A stretch of 64,000 nt of DNA from Sphaerulina vaccinii (Eukaryota > Ascomycota > Dothideomycetes > Mycosphaerellales > Mycosphaerellaceae), in NCBI GenBank assembly GCA_022570795.1, contig JAKUDP010000025.1, positions 511,001-575,000 of the forward strand. Reading direction: 5' to 3'. Numbering within the stretch: position 1 is the stretch's first letter; each line of letters begins with the position of its first letter. Under the pieces are notes generated by a model. It made no database searches, was not told the origin of the DNA, and was given only the letters and a program-made list of their open reading frames with translations. Shown piece by piece: positions 19,858 through 30,953 of this stretch. Made by a program: the position numbers and the translations under genes.

Positions 19858-21972
19858 ATGGCGCCCAAAGTGCCGCCGCCATCCGACCCAACGTCTCTCC
19901 TCTGGGCACACCAGATGAAGCGCGAGCATGGGCACCTTCTGCAAAAAGTCGAGAAACTCGAGGTCGCTATCAGTCGAATCGAGGCACTTGCCCTCGCAGC
20001 CCAGAATCGCGAGACTGATGTGGCCGCCATTGCTCAGAAATTGCAGACCCTTGCCGAAGAGAGCACCAACAAGACCAGTGCCGCCGCTGAAGAAGCTGTC
20101 GAGAAGATCCGCCGGGAAGTCACCAACCAGTTCGAGGATCTGGACGACCGTCTGGAAGCGATCATCAACAAGCTTGACGCCGTCGACAAAGCCGCTGAGA
20201 CTGCCGCCGGCAACAGAAAAGATGCGTTTGATCGTGAGGTGGAGATGCTGAAGAGAGTCAAGGGACTTGAGGCCGGCATGAAGACGTATCGAGACAATTT
20301 GCGGATGCTTGGACGGAAGGTCGATGACTTCGGCGTCGAGCAGGTCCAAGCTCAATTGTCAAAGCTGATTCAGAAGGCTAACGATGCCGGCGAGGACCAC
20401 GAGAGGGTGCAGTCAACTCTGACAATGCTTGAGAACGCAACAGAGGCACTGACGAGGGAGAATGAGAAGCTGGACGCGCAGGTCAGTGAGATGAGAGAAG
20501 GTTTCAGAACCAAAGTCGCAGAAGCTGCCATGCCAGCGCGAGCGTCTGGAGGCGGCAGTGACATGGTGCCCGCCCCCGCCACGAACGCAGTCGTCTCTAC
20601 ATCAGCGCCTAAGACTGTCACTGGCAAGGACAGATCCACTGCTCACCCAGCTGAGAAGTCCTCAGAGGCGCCTAAAAAGCAATATCCTGGTCGAGTCAAG
20701 AAGAGCACAACCGCCGTGGTGAAGTCAACAGGAGACAAGACGATGCGAAGAGAGCTTGCGAATCTGATGCCAGACGTATCTCCCGTCAGACAGCGCCGCA
20801 CGATCAAGCCCACTGTCAATCCCGAGCTGCGGCCAACAGCAGACAAGACAATGAGCAGAGAGCTCGCGAACCTGATGTCACACAATCGCGAGCCAGCAGC
20901 TCGCAAGGGAGTTGCCAAGGTCGTTGCAAATTCGAAGAAGCCCATCGGCAGAGACGAAAAGACTCAGAAGCCAATTGTCGGCCAAGGCAAAGGCTGGATT
21001 AAAGTTGTTGAGGTCGTCAGTGTAGACGAAGAAGACGACGAGGATAACGAAGACCTGGCTGAGCTCGCCAAGCTCGTGCCGCCATCGAACGTGAAGCAGA
21101 CTCGTGCCGTGCCACCGTCGAAGGCGAAGAAAGACTCTGTTGTGCCACCGTCGAAAGCAAAGCAGGCCCCTTCGCGCAATCCGCCATCGAGCGCAAAACA
21201 AGCGACTCCGCGTAAGGCCAACACCGACTTCGCAGGCAATCCTATGACTGTTAAGCGACGTCAAGGCAGACCACGCAAGAATACCAATGAGCTCGTTCAG
21301 CCCCGATCGAAACCACTCAAGATTTGGAGTCCCGAGCCAACAACCACTCCAGCTGCAGACAACGACCCAGCAACGGTTGTGAAGCGTGGTCCTGGTCGCC
21401 CCCGTAAGTTGGTCAGACAGGCTTCCATACAGCGCTCGATCGAGCAACCGGATCCTCCAACCCCAAAGCGTCGCGTCATCGAGCAGAACGACAACACTCA
21501 GATGCGTGCAGTCTTTGGCACGACTCCAAAGGGTAAGAAGCGCAAGATGGACGCCGACGCTATCGACGAGTCGATGGATCTGTCCGCTCCTCGTGCTTCT
21601 CGCAGTGGACGGGGAACTCCAGCTCCAGCGTCAGCAAAGAGACAGAAGCAGCAGGCTCCGTCTTCTCCCAAGCCAGCGCATACCTATGGCAAATCAAAGG
21701 TCAAGTCCGGGGCCAAAAAGCCAGCTGCTGCCAAGAATGCTCGCAGACTCCCTTCATCTTCGGTCTCTCCTCCACCATCAGTCAGTGATCCAGTTCAAGA
21801 TCTGCTAGACGCAGCTGCAGAGAAGCTCCCACAAGGTGCAGTCGGCATGCCTAGTGTACAAAAGAAGGTGAGCAGGAAGCGGACGATTCCGCAATTCGAT
21901 GACCGTCCGATCTCAGGCAAGCCGGGAGAAGTCTTCGAAGGCGTTGGGTTCGACAAGGACTTTGAGATGTAA
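19858..21972 (+). CDS. AT-hook coiled-coil nuclear protein, unknown role
   Basis: A single exon of 704 aa. Residues about 15-220 are a long predicted coiled coil (HLLQKVEKLEVAISRIE, EAVEKIRREVTNQFEDLDDR). The remainder is basic and disordered. Two AT-hooks are visible, RRQGRPRKN near residue 467 and KRGPGRPRK near 508, which bind the minor groove of AT-rich DNA. Internal repeats include DKTMRRELANLM and DKTMSRELANLM about 40 residues apart, and several VPPSKAK units. A KGKKRKMD stretch resembles a nuclear localisation signal. The composition suggests a chromatin or kinetochore-associated protein, but I cannot assign a family. The start fits a good context (CTACCATGG). Confidence 0.85.
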   Translation: MAPKVPPPSDPTSLLWAHQMKREHGHLLQKVEKLEVAISRIEALALAAQNRETDVAAIAQKLQTLAEESTNKTSAAAEEAVEKIRREVTNQFEDLDDRLEAIINKLDAVDKAAETAAGNRKDAFDREVEMLKRVKGLEAGMKTYRDNLRMLGRKVDDFGVEQVQAQLSKLIQKANDAGEDHERVQSTLTMLENATEALTRENEKLDAQVSEMREGFRTKVAEAAMPARASGGGSDMVPAPATNAVVSTSAPKTVTGKDRSTAHPAEKSSEAPKKQYPGRVKKSTTAVVKSTGDKTMRRELANLMPDVSPVRQRRTIKPTVNPELRPTADKTMSRELANLMSHNREPAARKGVAKVVANSKKPIGRDEKTQKPIVGQGKGWIKVVEVVSVDEEDDEDNEDLAELAKLVPPSNVKQTRAVPPSKAKKDSVVPPSKAKQAPSRNPPSSAKQATPRKANTDFAGNPMTVKRRQGRPRKNTNELVQPRSKPLKIWSPEPTTTPAADNDPATVVKRGPGRPRKLVRQASIQRSIEQPDPPTPKRRVIEQNDNTQMRAVFGTTPKGKKRKMDADAIDESMDLSAPRASRSGRGTPAPASAKRQKQQAPSSPKPAHTYGKSKVKSGAKKPAAAKNARRLPSSSVSPPPSVSDPVQDLLDAAAEKLPQGAVGMPSVQKKVSRKRTIPQFDDRPISGKPGEVFEGVGFDKDFEM

Positions 21973-22398
21973 GGCGCAGGTCTCGTAAAAGATAATGTCA
22001 GCGTGTGCTCCATGTAACCATTCTCACGGACTTTTGCAATCACTGGTGCTTTGCAAGCGGCCTCCACCTCCTCACAGGTATCAACCGTATTTCAGAGAGA
22101 GCCTATCAAGGGAGGCGCTTGCAGATCGAAAGTGATTGCGAACGTGGGTGCACATGGTTAGGCGATCCGCGGTTATGGGACGTAATGCTGGGGAGGTCAG
22201 CATGTAATTAGCATGTCCACCTAAAGAGTGTCATCAGCAGGTACAGGACCTCATCTGAAGAAATAGATGAAGGTGCAGTCATTCATTGGAGTCCACCTTA
22301 CCACATTCTCCTCATGTCTGTTTTCGGCCCTCGTCTCTGCTTCCAGCGAGCCTCGGAGGTAACAGTATCTGACATCTTCCATTTTTGTTCGATGTACA
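21973..22398. other. Tail-to-tail intergenic region
   Basis: These 426 bases hold the 3' ends of the AT-hook gene and the minus-strand aminopeptidase gene. Nothing else is supported. Confidence 0.5.
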
Positions 22399-24478
22399 CT
22401 ATGCTTTCTCAAACAACTTCTCCACCATTCCCTTACAGATAGGGTGATAGAAGTCCTTGTTCTTCTCGAACGTCTTCTTCGCCAGCGACAGATCATTCTT
22501 GATCAACTGCTTATACAATGGCCGCACGAACTTCATCCTGCCCACTTCACCCAGTAGCTTCGCAGTAGGCTCGAATACGCTCTTCGCATGAGCTTGCAAC
22601 CCGACGACGAGGTATCGAGACACGACCTCTACGTTCTTACTAGTCTCGAACTCGTACGTCTTGCCCATCTGCTCTACAAGGTCGGTCGATAGGGGCTTGT
22701 CGAAGGTTTGGACCTTCTCGAGAAACACAACGCTCTGCAGAGATGAGAAGGAAGAGATGTCGGATTTGCTGGGCTTGAAGTCTTTTGAGGAACCGGTGCT
22801 TAGTGCCTCCCACTTGTCGGCAAGAGCGAGCGCTTGATCAGCGAGGGTGGTGTCGAAGTCAGGCTTTGGCGGGAAGCCAGGCTTGTAGAACCAAGTGTCC
22901 CAATCGAGGTTGTTCAACTTCTTGGAAGCTTCCACGTCCTTGGCGAAGAAGTCGATCAGGGTGGCTTTGAACTCGTAGCTATCCACCGAGCGTTGCTTGA
23001 ACGTTGTGAAGTAATGCGGAGTGAACTTGTCCCACTTCTCTTTGCCGATGAGCTTTTCCAGTGTGAACAGGAATGTGAAGCCTTTCTCGTAGGGTATGCT
23101 GGAGAAAGCGTCATCGGGATCTTTGCCCTTGAGGTCAGGTATCAGCTTTGTGAACTCGTGGTCTTCGCCAAATTGCTCGATACTGTCGCTGAGTGCTTTC
23201 CAGCCGATGATGGCCGAGAAATCTCGGTGTTCGTCTCCGCCATGGTAATCCGCCTGGATACGGCGCTCGAGGTACGTGGTCCATCCTTCATTCAGCCAGA
23301 AGTGCTCCCATGAGGCGTTCGAGACCAGGTTGCCGGACCACGAGTGGGACAGCTCGTGAGCGATCACATCAACATTCTGTCGATCTCCAGACACTACTGT
23401 GGGCGTGGCGAAAGTGTAGACGGGATTCTCCATGCCGCCATAAGGGAAGCTAGGAGGCAGGACAAGAACATTGTAGGTAGTCCAAGCGTAGTCGTAAACG
23501 ATCTTCTCGGCGATCTGAATGTACTTCTCGGTATCTGCCTCGAACTCCCATTGTGCTGCTGTCAATTCTTCGGGTCCAGTCCAGACTGTTGAGCGTGGGC
23601 CAATGGATGCAGAAGCCAGATCACCGCTTGCAATCGCAAAGAGATATGATGGCATGGGGATCTTCTGGTGGAATGAGTAGAGCAGAGTCCCTGGCTTGCC
23701 ATCCTTTCCAGGAAGAAAGTCCCGTACACCAGTGGGCAGACCAGAAGCCAGCACAGGAAGTGGAGAACGAAGGTTGAAAGTGTAAGTGGACTTAACATCT
23801 GGAGTATCTTGGCACGGAAGCAAAGATCGAGCATGAATCGCCTGACACTGACTGAACATGTATGGGTGCTTCTTGTTGCTGGTCTGAGCTGGAGTGAGCC
23901 ATTGAAGAGCCGTGCAATCTTTCGTCGTGTTGACTCCGATGCGAAGCTTGATCTCAGACCCGGCTGTCTTGCTGTGCTTATCGTCCAGATGGATCGTCAG
24001 AGGACTTCCGTATGGCTCGATGCGGTCTTTGTTCAGCTTCCACTGCACTTGATCACCTTCGATGTCAACTCCCAGAATCTCAAGATGGCTGTTACTTATC
24101 AGCCAAGGAAATATGAGAAGGGGACAGCCACTCCTACCTCGTATCGAGAACGATCTGCTTTTCCTCTGCAAGGCTCTCCAGGGTCAGATGGACAACTCCT
24201 GTCAGGCGTTTGCCTTCGAAATCAACATTGAAATCTGCTGTCGTGTGCTTCGTTCTCCATGCATTGTAGTCGGATAGTGTGTTTGGATCTCGTGGCGTGT
24301 GTATAGTCTTTGCAGCCTCCTTGGCCACGCCATCTGACACTGACCTGATAGCCATGTTTTGCGATTGAAAGCCCGGATGAGGGACTGCTCGTACCATTGA
24401 TGGAGCAAACAAGGTGCGAGTGCAAGAGCTGAAAAAGGTTGTCCTGCAGGATCGGATGCTCAAGCCAAACACGTTCAT
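22399..24478 (-). CDS. Leukotriene A4 hydrolase-type aminopeptidase (M1 family)
   Basis: Zinc aminopeptidase with possible epoxide hydrolase activity, as in yeast Lap2 and animal LTA4H. Exons 24478-24138 and 24088-22399, with a 49-nt intron, give 676 aa. Zinc ligands appear in HELSHSW and, 18 residues on, the Glu of WLNEGWTT. The substrate-anchoring loop is GGMENP. A C-terminal helical domain (the LTA4H-C type) follows. Related enzymes are about 610-630 aa, so the N-terminus is extended by about 40-60 residues. The extension (MNVFGLSIRSCRTTFFSSCTR) is basic and hydroxylated, like a mitochondrial leader. Internal ATGs at residues 28 and 42 could give a cytosolic form. The gene diverges from the AT-hook gene at 24763 with 284 bases between start codons. 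Confidence 0.94.
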
Positions 24479-24762
24479 CCAGTGTCCCCTTCACTCTCGC
24501 AGATGGCAACTTGCAGTAGTAGCAGTTTAGTCAAGCGAATGTAACATTTCCTTGATGATGTCTGCTCAAGAAGGAAGGAGGTAGTGAACGGGTCAGCTGA
24601 TCTCGCAAATGCCAAGCCGAAGTTTGTTGATCTCACGCGTCTCATCTCACCTTTCATGACGCACACCATTGACGCGTAGCGCAAACCTCGACATCGCTCC
24701 ACCAACACATTGCGCACCCACGGAGGACATGCGCTGAGGAAGGAATAGTCAGATACATCACG

Positions 24763-26769
24763 ATGCCGAGAGTGCGCACCGCGCCTGGTAGTCAGGCCAC
24801 AACGAAGAGCGCGGCGACACGTCAAGCCCTGAAGGAAACGACCAACACTGCACGCGCACGAGGGCCAGTGTACGAGGACGATGGCGAGACTGAAGACTTG
24901 ATCAAAGATGCGAAGCCGAAGCGCGGGCGGCCGAAGAGGGTGGCGAGGCAGGACTCTGATGAGCTGGTCATGGCGGGAGGATTGGGACTGGCGAGCGAGG
25001 AGACTGCACAGCAGACCAGCGATGTGCTCACGACAACGGACGAACTCGCAAAGAGCGATGTCGCGCCAGGACCAGGACCAGTCGCGAAGCCGAACCGCAG
25101 GCCGCCACGCACAATTCGAAAGGTTGCACCGAGCCAGGCGCAGGGCAAGATCCTCGAAGGTCTGAAGGAGCGCATGAATGCCACAGCACAAGGGCAGCGT
25201 GCAGAGCAGAAGCTGGTGGTAGCAGCCGCCGCAGAGTCTTCTGATCCACTTCCTGCGGCAGCTTCTGTCGCAAGCAAGTCGCAGCCCGCGGCGGCAGAGA
25301 ACTCAGACCTCGACTTATCGTTAACTCCTCCTGCACCTGGAAAGCTCGACTCAGTAAAGCGCAGGCGCTCTTCCATGGCGCACCCTGGATCCGTTCTCAA
25401 GGCACACACACCAGCTGTCGAAAACAGCATGCTAGCGTTGAAGAACTTCAAGCGCAGGCCACGACAGCCCAGCATGTTGGAAATGGTGAAGCAGAAGATG
25501 GGAAGTAGAAGAGGATCCATGGTGAACGCCACGACCGTGACCGTAGATGATAATGCTGTGGATGATGAGAGTGTGTTTGATCTCGGTTTGAGCGATGATG
25601 ACGAAGAAGACTTTGCGCCAGAAGCTGAAGGCACGCCTCTCCATGTCAGCAAGAAGCGCATGTCGACTCTAGGCAGCACGCTGCAGACCAGCAAAGTGCT
25701 GTCAAATCCTGTGAGCAGCTCAGCTGGCAATGCTGCGAGAAAACGGAAGTCTGATGCACTAGACGTCTCCTCTGGATCACTTTCTGCTCTGCGCGCCAAA
25801 CGACAACGGAATGATCAGGATGTTTCGTCTGGCTCGCTGGCTGCGCTACGTGCCCGGCGTCAAGCACCACAAAGTGAAGTCTCACATACACAAGATGCGC
25901 TGGAGGAAGACGAAGTCATGATCAGATCTTCCACGGAACGCGCTGAAAATCCTCAAGCACCAATCACCTCCGACGTTCAAGTCATCAACTCACCATCGTC
26001 ATCAACGCCGCCGACAGAGCCCTCATCCTCGCATCTCCGGGACTTCAGCAAGGACCATGGGGACGACGAGTACGCCATACCGTCCACAGAGCGCCAGGCT
26101 GAAACTGAAGCGGAGCCAGAAGATGAGGCTGACTTGATACCGAATGGAACTATGGCTGATCCCATTAGCAGTCCCCTCACATTGTCTGATGATGTACTAG
26201 CCGATCCTGCTACGCAACAAGTCTCGCCGTCACCAGTAAAGAAGTCAAGGACTAAGCTAAAGCCACTCAAAACCACCGCACTGCAATCCTTGCTGCCGAA
26301 ACGACGAAAGCCACTTCAACCTCGTCAACGGAAGTCTCAGTACGATATTGAATCGACAGACTTGGACGATGAGCCGCTGGAGACAAGCCATCTTGACGAT
26401 GATGAGGATGAGCTTGGTGGTCGGGTTAGGCGTCAGACCAAGAAGGCACCTGTGAAGTCGAAGAAGAGCGCGACTGCAGCAAAGGGGAAGCCTAGCAAGA
26501 CTACCACCAAAAAGTCCGGAGCCAAGAAAGTCACCAAGACGTATGGCCGCAAAGCCACAGCATCGGATAAGGAGAACAATGGCTTCGAGTCTCTCGACGA
26601 AGCTGAGGAATCCACGCTGCCCGAGATCTCCTACAGCATGGAAGAGATCGCCAAGAGCAAGGAGATTCAAGCAGCCAAAGCCAAGTTCGCTGACATCGAT
26701 AAGTGGGATATGGAGTTCGAGTCAGTCGATGTGGACGAACACAGGAGCTCAAGCTTTGGCTGGCGATGA
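24763..26769 (+). CDS. AT-hook-like nuclear protein with KEN box
   Basis: A single exon of 668 aa. It is largely disordered and alternates acidic and basic blocks. An AT-hook-like PKRGRPKR lies near residue 51. A repeated unit, DVSSGSLSALRAKRQ and DVSSGSLAALRARRQ, occurs near residues 330-365. The region AAKGKPSKTTTKKSGAKK is histone-tail-like. A KEN box (SDKENNG, near residue 602) is a known recognition signal for the anaphase-promoting complex. The C-terminal 50 residues look folded and conserved (YSMEEIAKSKEIQ, KFADIDKWDMEFESV). Together this suggests a cell-cycle-regulated chromatin protein; that role is inferred, and I recognise no named family. Confidence 0.85.
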   Translation: MPRVRTAPGSQATTKSAATRQALKETTNTARARGPVYEDDGETEDLIKDAKPKRGRPKRVARQDSDELVMAGGLGLASEETAQQTSDVLTTTDELAKSDVAPGPGPVAKPNRRPPRTIRKVAPSQAQGKILEGLKERMNATAQGQRAEQKLVVAAAAESSDPLPAAASVASKSQPAAAENSDLDLSLTPPAPGKLDSVKRRRSSMAHPGSVLKAHTPAVENSMLALKNFKRRPRQPSMLEMVKQKMGSRRGSMVNATTVTVDDNAVDDESVFDLGLSDDDEEDFAPEAEGTPLHVSKKRMSTLGSTLQTSKVLSNPVSSSAGNAARKRKSDALDVSSGSLSALRAKRQRNDQDVSSGSLAALRARRQAPQSEVSHTQDALEEDEVMIRSSTERAENPQAPITSDVQVINSPSSSTPPTEPSSSHLRDFSKDHGDDEYAIPSTERQAETEAEPEDEADLIPNGTMADPISSPLTLSDDVLADPATQQVSPSPVKKSRTKLKPLKTTALQSLLPKRRKPLQPRQRKSQYDIESTDLDDEPLETSHLDDDEDELGGRVRRQTKKAPVKSKKSATAAKGKPSKTTTKKSGAKKVTKTYGRKATASDKENNGFESLDEAEESTLPEISYSMEEIAKSKEIQAAKAKFADIDKWDMEFESVDVDEHRSSSFGWR

Positions 26770-27520
26770 TGTGCGAAACTTTGCTCGGATGAATGATGTA
26801 TGGGAAGGACAAGGTCATGAAGAAAAGAGATGACTGAAAGGCTGCTGTGTACTTCTATTCTACCTAGCGATTGCTGATATCGATTTGTTACTGCTGACCA
26901 CTTCTCAACCTATGTACATGTCACTCGCACCTTGACTCCTTGTTGTGTCTGCCACACGCTGCTCTGGTGGTCGAGGTCTACGCTCGTTCGGAGATAGCTT
27001 AGGGTTACCCGAAAGTATTGGGACGACAGTGAGGTGCTCGAATCGATGATTATGATAAGCCATTCGATGATCTTAGACCTCAAAAGAATGTTTGAGGAGT
27101 TTGGCGTGTCCACGGTGGAGTTCGAGGATAAGATCTAGGAGAGACTGAATTAACGATATTTGCTGAATGTTGGTGTTTTGACTTCGCATACCTCAACATG
27201 TATGTCGGATGTCTGCATTCGTGGCATTGGCGGACAAGAACATCAAGTTGGTGGAATCGTGTGAGGTTCCCACGAGTCCTGTATCAAGCATGGCAGTAGC
27301 GTGTGTGAGACTGGAGAAAGATAAGTGGCAGCATGCTAACTAAAGAAGCGAATGATTGTGAGCGATTGCATTGGTCAACAAGACTACTCCGACGCGTTGG
27401 ACGTGATCATCCATCAACCACGCTCATCGTGCTCCGTACTCCATGTATCAGCCGGACTCGTGGCATCAAAACTCCATAGATTCGCGCCACAACATATATA
27501 TCATTCCGACCAAGGCCTGA
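26770..27520. other. Intergenic region, no supported gene
   Basis: The 3' flank of the KEN-box gene and the downstream flank of a minus-strand candidate. No frame has coding character. Confidence 0.45.
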
Positions 27521-28039
27521 CTACCCACGCAGAACATGCCAGCTCGTATGCACAAACATCCCGACGACTGGCCCAGTACCTGGCTGTTGCTCGCGAGACT
27601 CCGATGTATGGCGTCTTACGACCTGCTTGTGATAAACAATGGCGGAAGCCGTGGACTCTGAGCTCGTTTCAGATATGGACGTTATGGAAGGAGATCTTCG
27701 TGTCTTGGCGAAGCGTTGTAGCTTCTTTTTCTGGCGTGGCTTGTAATGCATACGGGGCTGGCTGGCTTCCTCTGGCTTCGAAAGTGTAGATACTGGCTGA
27801 CTTGCCCCAAGTTGACTGGCAACAGTGAAGATATCTCTGCTGCGAGGAGTATCGTGGTTCTCTGCGCTGCCAAGATGTGTTTTAGTGAGCGCAGAAAGCT
27901 GACGCGTTGAATATATGGAGTGGATCGTTTGTATCGACGTGAATGTTGGCTGTCGTGGTGTTGGGAAAGAAGGAGGACCGATTGTTTCCCACGTCTCGAT
28001 GCGTTTGGCTGGGGCGGTTTGTGCAGCTGAAGAGGTCAT
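27521..28039 (-). CDS. Hypothetical Ser/Thr-rich protein
   Basis: An ATG-initiated frame of 172 codons. The product is rich in Ser, Thr, Pro and Arg, with a basic stretch (HYKPRQKKKLQRFAKTRRSP) and a serine cluster (SITSISETSSESTAS). No domain is recognised. An overlapping plus-strand frame (27352-27789) is nearly as long, so strand choice rests on the typical composition of fungal disordered proteins. It may be noncoding. Confidence 0.4.
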   Translation of the reverse strand: MTSSAAQTAPAKRIETWETIGPPSFPTPRQPTFTSIQTIHSIYSTRQLSALTKTHLGSAENHDTPRSRDIFTVASQLGASQPVSTLSKPEEASQPRMHYKPRQKKKLQRFAKTRRSPSITSISETSSESTASAIVYHKQVVRRHTSESREQQPGTGPVVGMFVHTSWHVLRG

Positions 28040-28254
28040 GTTCCTGGTTGACGTGATGATTAGCGGTCAACTCAAGCTCAAAATGTGCAGCTTTTGAGTG
28101 AATCGTGTTGCACCAGTGTATACTGAGATCTAGGCGCGGTGCCCTCAGTGAAGAGTGCGGGCGCTGTATAGATGATACTTGTTTGTCCGCCATACATGCG
28201 GTGAGCATTGCGAAGCTTTGCACGAGCAATGCCACCACACCAGTAGCAGCCCAC

Positions 28255-29201
28255 TCATCCAATCTGATAGTCTTCCTGCCAGAACTCCATCAGCTCGGCC
28301 ACCTCAACTTCGCCGAGCATACTCTTCAGCGCCCTCAGCTTGCCTTGCGGCGTGACATCGTCAGCAGACCCAAGCGGGTTGCCGTTCTCATCGAAATCCT
28401 GTGTAAGCACGCTCAATGCAAATGCAGCAATGGCAGCTGGCGAGCTAGATCTCGGCTTCGCCTCATTTCGTGCTGAAACCATTGCTCGGGAGAGGTCCTG
28501 CAAGTTGTCGAAAGTGTCGCTCAGCAAATTGGCCGTGAGCTGCTTCATTGGCTGACGAAATGTGCAAAGCTGCATCAGCTCGCGAGATGTAGCAGCACCG
28601 CGTTGCTGCTGACTTGGCTTGTGGTTCATATGCAGAGCAGCATGCTTGGAAAGGAGGGCTTCAAGGCCGTCGACCTTGCCGAGCGGAAGGACAGGAATGT
28701 GCGGCAGGTCGGACAGGTTCATCATCTCTGCCTGCAGCTTGGTGTATGCGATGATACCGCCCGCACCTTGAGCAGCCTCGCCGTTTGCAGTCTGGTCGAA
28801 GTGCTTCGCGGGTTGAAATGACGCGTCACGCGGTGGGTTGAGCAGGAAGATGATAGCGATTGGCTCAGTAGTGAGTACAGAGAAGTGCCGTATTCGCTCG
28901 ATTGTGAACTCAAGCTTGTTGTCGGCTAGCCCAGGAGGCGACAAGAGCAGAAAGCGTAAGTGTCGAGTTGGGAGCGTCGTGCCACTCTTCGGGTCGACAT
29001 CAGTCTTGATCGGGACGGCAATGTCGTGCGTAGTGAGGACGCGTTCTGCGGCATGACTTGAACAACTGCAGTGATATAAGAGTCGGAAGCACGCGTACCT
29101 TGTACGACGAATCGTGATTGCTGCTGCAGCTTGGGTATGGCCGACGCGAATGATGGTCGGCGTCGTAGCGAGTTGCAGAACAGCGTGGGAGTGGTGGCCA
29201 T
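28255..29201 (-). CDS. Uncharacterised protein, probably mitochondrial
   Basis: Exons 29201-29099 and 29045-28255, joined over a 53-nt intron, give 297 aa. The first exon encodes a basic leader (MATTPTLFCNSLRRRPSFAS) typical of mitochondrial import. The body contains RHLRFLLLSPPGLADNKLEF, RIRHFSVLTTEPIAIIFLLNPP and, at the C-terminus, KLRALKSMLGEVEVAELMEFW. The Rossmann-like hydrophobic strands suggest a folded alpha/beta domain, but I do not recognise the family. The spliced model is preferred to reading straight through, which would give a poor N-terminus. A 335-bp gap without a gene separates it from the OPA3-like gene downstream. Confidence 0.72.
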
Positions 29202-29536
29202 GACTCTGGAGAGTCGGGTGCTTTCCCGAAAGTCCTTCCAATCGTGTTTTGAGCTGGAGAGGTGAGGTCGGATTATGCTCGTCGCTCCTTCCTCAAGATT
29301 GTGCGCACCTGCCATGTGTGGAAAATGGGCCGTGAGGAACGTCTTCTTCTATTCTTTACACTGTACAGGAGTTGGGTATCTTCGTAATGCACAAATACAA
29401 TCAAAGATGCGAGTCGCTCATATGCGGCTTTTCCTCGTGTCTCAGATCAGCATCCATCATTCCTTACTGAGCTGTCCATATCCTCATCGCGGCAGTACCT
29501 AACCTCACTCGCATGCTGGCGGAGATGCTCCGCTCC
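29202..29536. other. Short intergenic region
   Basis: About 335 bases between two minus-strand genes; it holds the promoter of the 297-aa gene and the 3' flank of the OPA3-like gene. Nothing else seen. Confidence 0.45.
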
Positions 29537-30595
29537 TCATCTGCCCTTCGACGACGCGTCTATGGCATCTATTCGCGCAGGCAAAGCGTTGTGGTCAGCT
29601 TCCTTTTCATCATTCGCCTTTTTGTCCCCTGTCGGTGGTCGCTTTTCAAGTGCCTTCTCGATTATCCCCTTCTTCTCATGCTCTTTTGCGGCCTCCTTCG
29701 CAGCCTTTGCCTCTTCACGTTGCTTGGCTAACCGGTGCACTCTGTCCTCTGCTTCTTTTTGCAACTTTCGGATGTCCACCTTGACTTCTTCGGGCGCGTC
29801 GTCTGGTGTCTTGTTTCCAATCCATCCACCTGGATTCCACCAACTCGTGCTATTATTCCTTTTCTTAGCCTCTGCTTCTCGTTCATGTAGCTCATTCAAG
29901 GTTTCGATGTTTGGGTCAATCTTGCTTCTCAGCTCGAGCACCTAGAAGGAGTAGATGATTTAGCAAGTATCTCTGAAATGCCGAATTGGAATCCAGCAAT
30001 GCCGGTCTTTGAGCTGGTCGCCTTGATCGGCTTGAGCTCTTGCAGATACTTTACTCACTTCTGCCTTCAGCTCTTCTAGCTGATCTGCGACATCATCTCG
30101 TCGATCACTCTCCTTCGCAGATCGTCGCCATTGCTCGAATACGATCAGACTGACTGCCACACCAAAGATGAAGGCTTCCGAGAAGAAGTTCGCTCCGAGC
30201 TCGATCGCTCTGGCTTCTGACAACGGCCGAATCTTTGCTTTTACTGATTTTGGCTCTTCTTTCTTCGATATACCCGCTGCCTCGTCCGCAGCTTCTTTTA
30301 CCTTCTGCTCTTCGTACTTCTTCTGCTCGAGCTCTGAACGCACTGTTGGTTGCTCGGCTTTCCGCTTCTTCTCTTCGGCTGCTCGTTGTTCTCGTTCGTG
30401 CATACGTTGCTGTGCTTCCGGATCGTGGAGGATACCTAATCTCATGCGCATGTCTATCCTATGCACTCGCTGTGCTTGATTGACAGCAAATTTGCGGAAG
30501 CCTTCGTGCTCCTTTGCTTGCCGCTTGATATAATTCCCAATAGGCTTTGCCAGAGTCCTGATCCCCAGCGAGAGGAGCTTGAAAGTGAGAGACAT
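29537..30595 (-). CDS. OPA3: OPA3-like protein
   Basis: OPA3 proteins are mitochondrial membrane proteins affecting mitochondrial shape and lipid metabolism. Exons 30595-30059 and 29941-29537 are separated by a 117-nt intron (GTGAGT...TTCTAG), giving 313 aa. The N-terminus FKLLSLGIRTLAKPIGNYIK is the OPA3 signature, followed by HEGFRKFAVNQAQRVHRIDMRMR. The hydrophobic segment ELGANFFSEAFIFGVAVSLIVFEQWRRS is the usual membrane anchor, then a coiled coil (QLEELKAEVLELRSK). The fungal protein has a Lys/Glu-rich insertion before the anchor and an extended charged C-terminal tail of about 110 residues, making it longer than the animal protein of about 180. It diverges from the polo kinase gene. 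Confidence 0.9.
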
Positions 30596-30953
30596 GGTGG
30601 CGTATTATGGTCGCGGACAGCGAGTCGTCCGGACCTCTCTGAAAGCTCAAGTCATTGTATTGAGCAGGCTGTATTGATATACAGTGGTACAGTCAATCTG
30701 AATTCATCGAAGTCGCAGTCTGGCTCGAGAGAGTGGAGCTGGAACAGTCAGCAGGAAAAGTGGAGCTGATGATCTGTTGTCCTCGCAACGCCGCCACACC
30801 AAACACAATCTGCAGGACGCGAACAGCTCATGGCAGAGTCTACCACCGAAAGTCTATCTCCCACAGCAATTACTGTACAGCGTAGTGTCTGGCCTTAATG
30901 TGTGCGAGCAGACGAGGAACATAACAGCAAGAAGACATACTCCATCGCCGACT
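30596..30953. other. Divergent intergenic region, OPA3-like and polo kinase
   Basis: The 358 bp between the two start codons. It should hold both promoters. No clear motif identified. Confidence 0.4.

Noticed and set aside
24822..25799. 325-codon minus-strand frame opposite the KEN-box gene
   Set aside because: Shadow of a low-complexity Ser/Ala-rich coding region; no domain.
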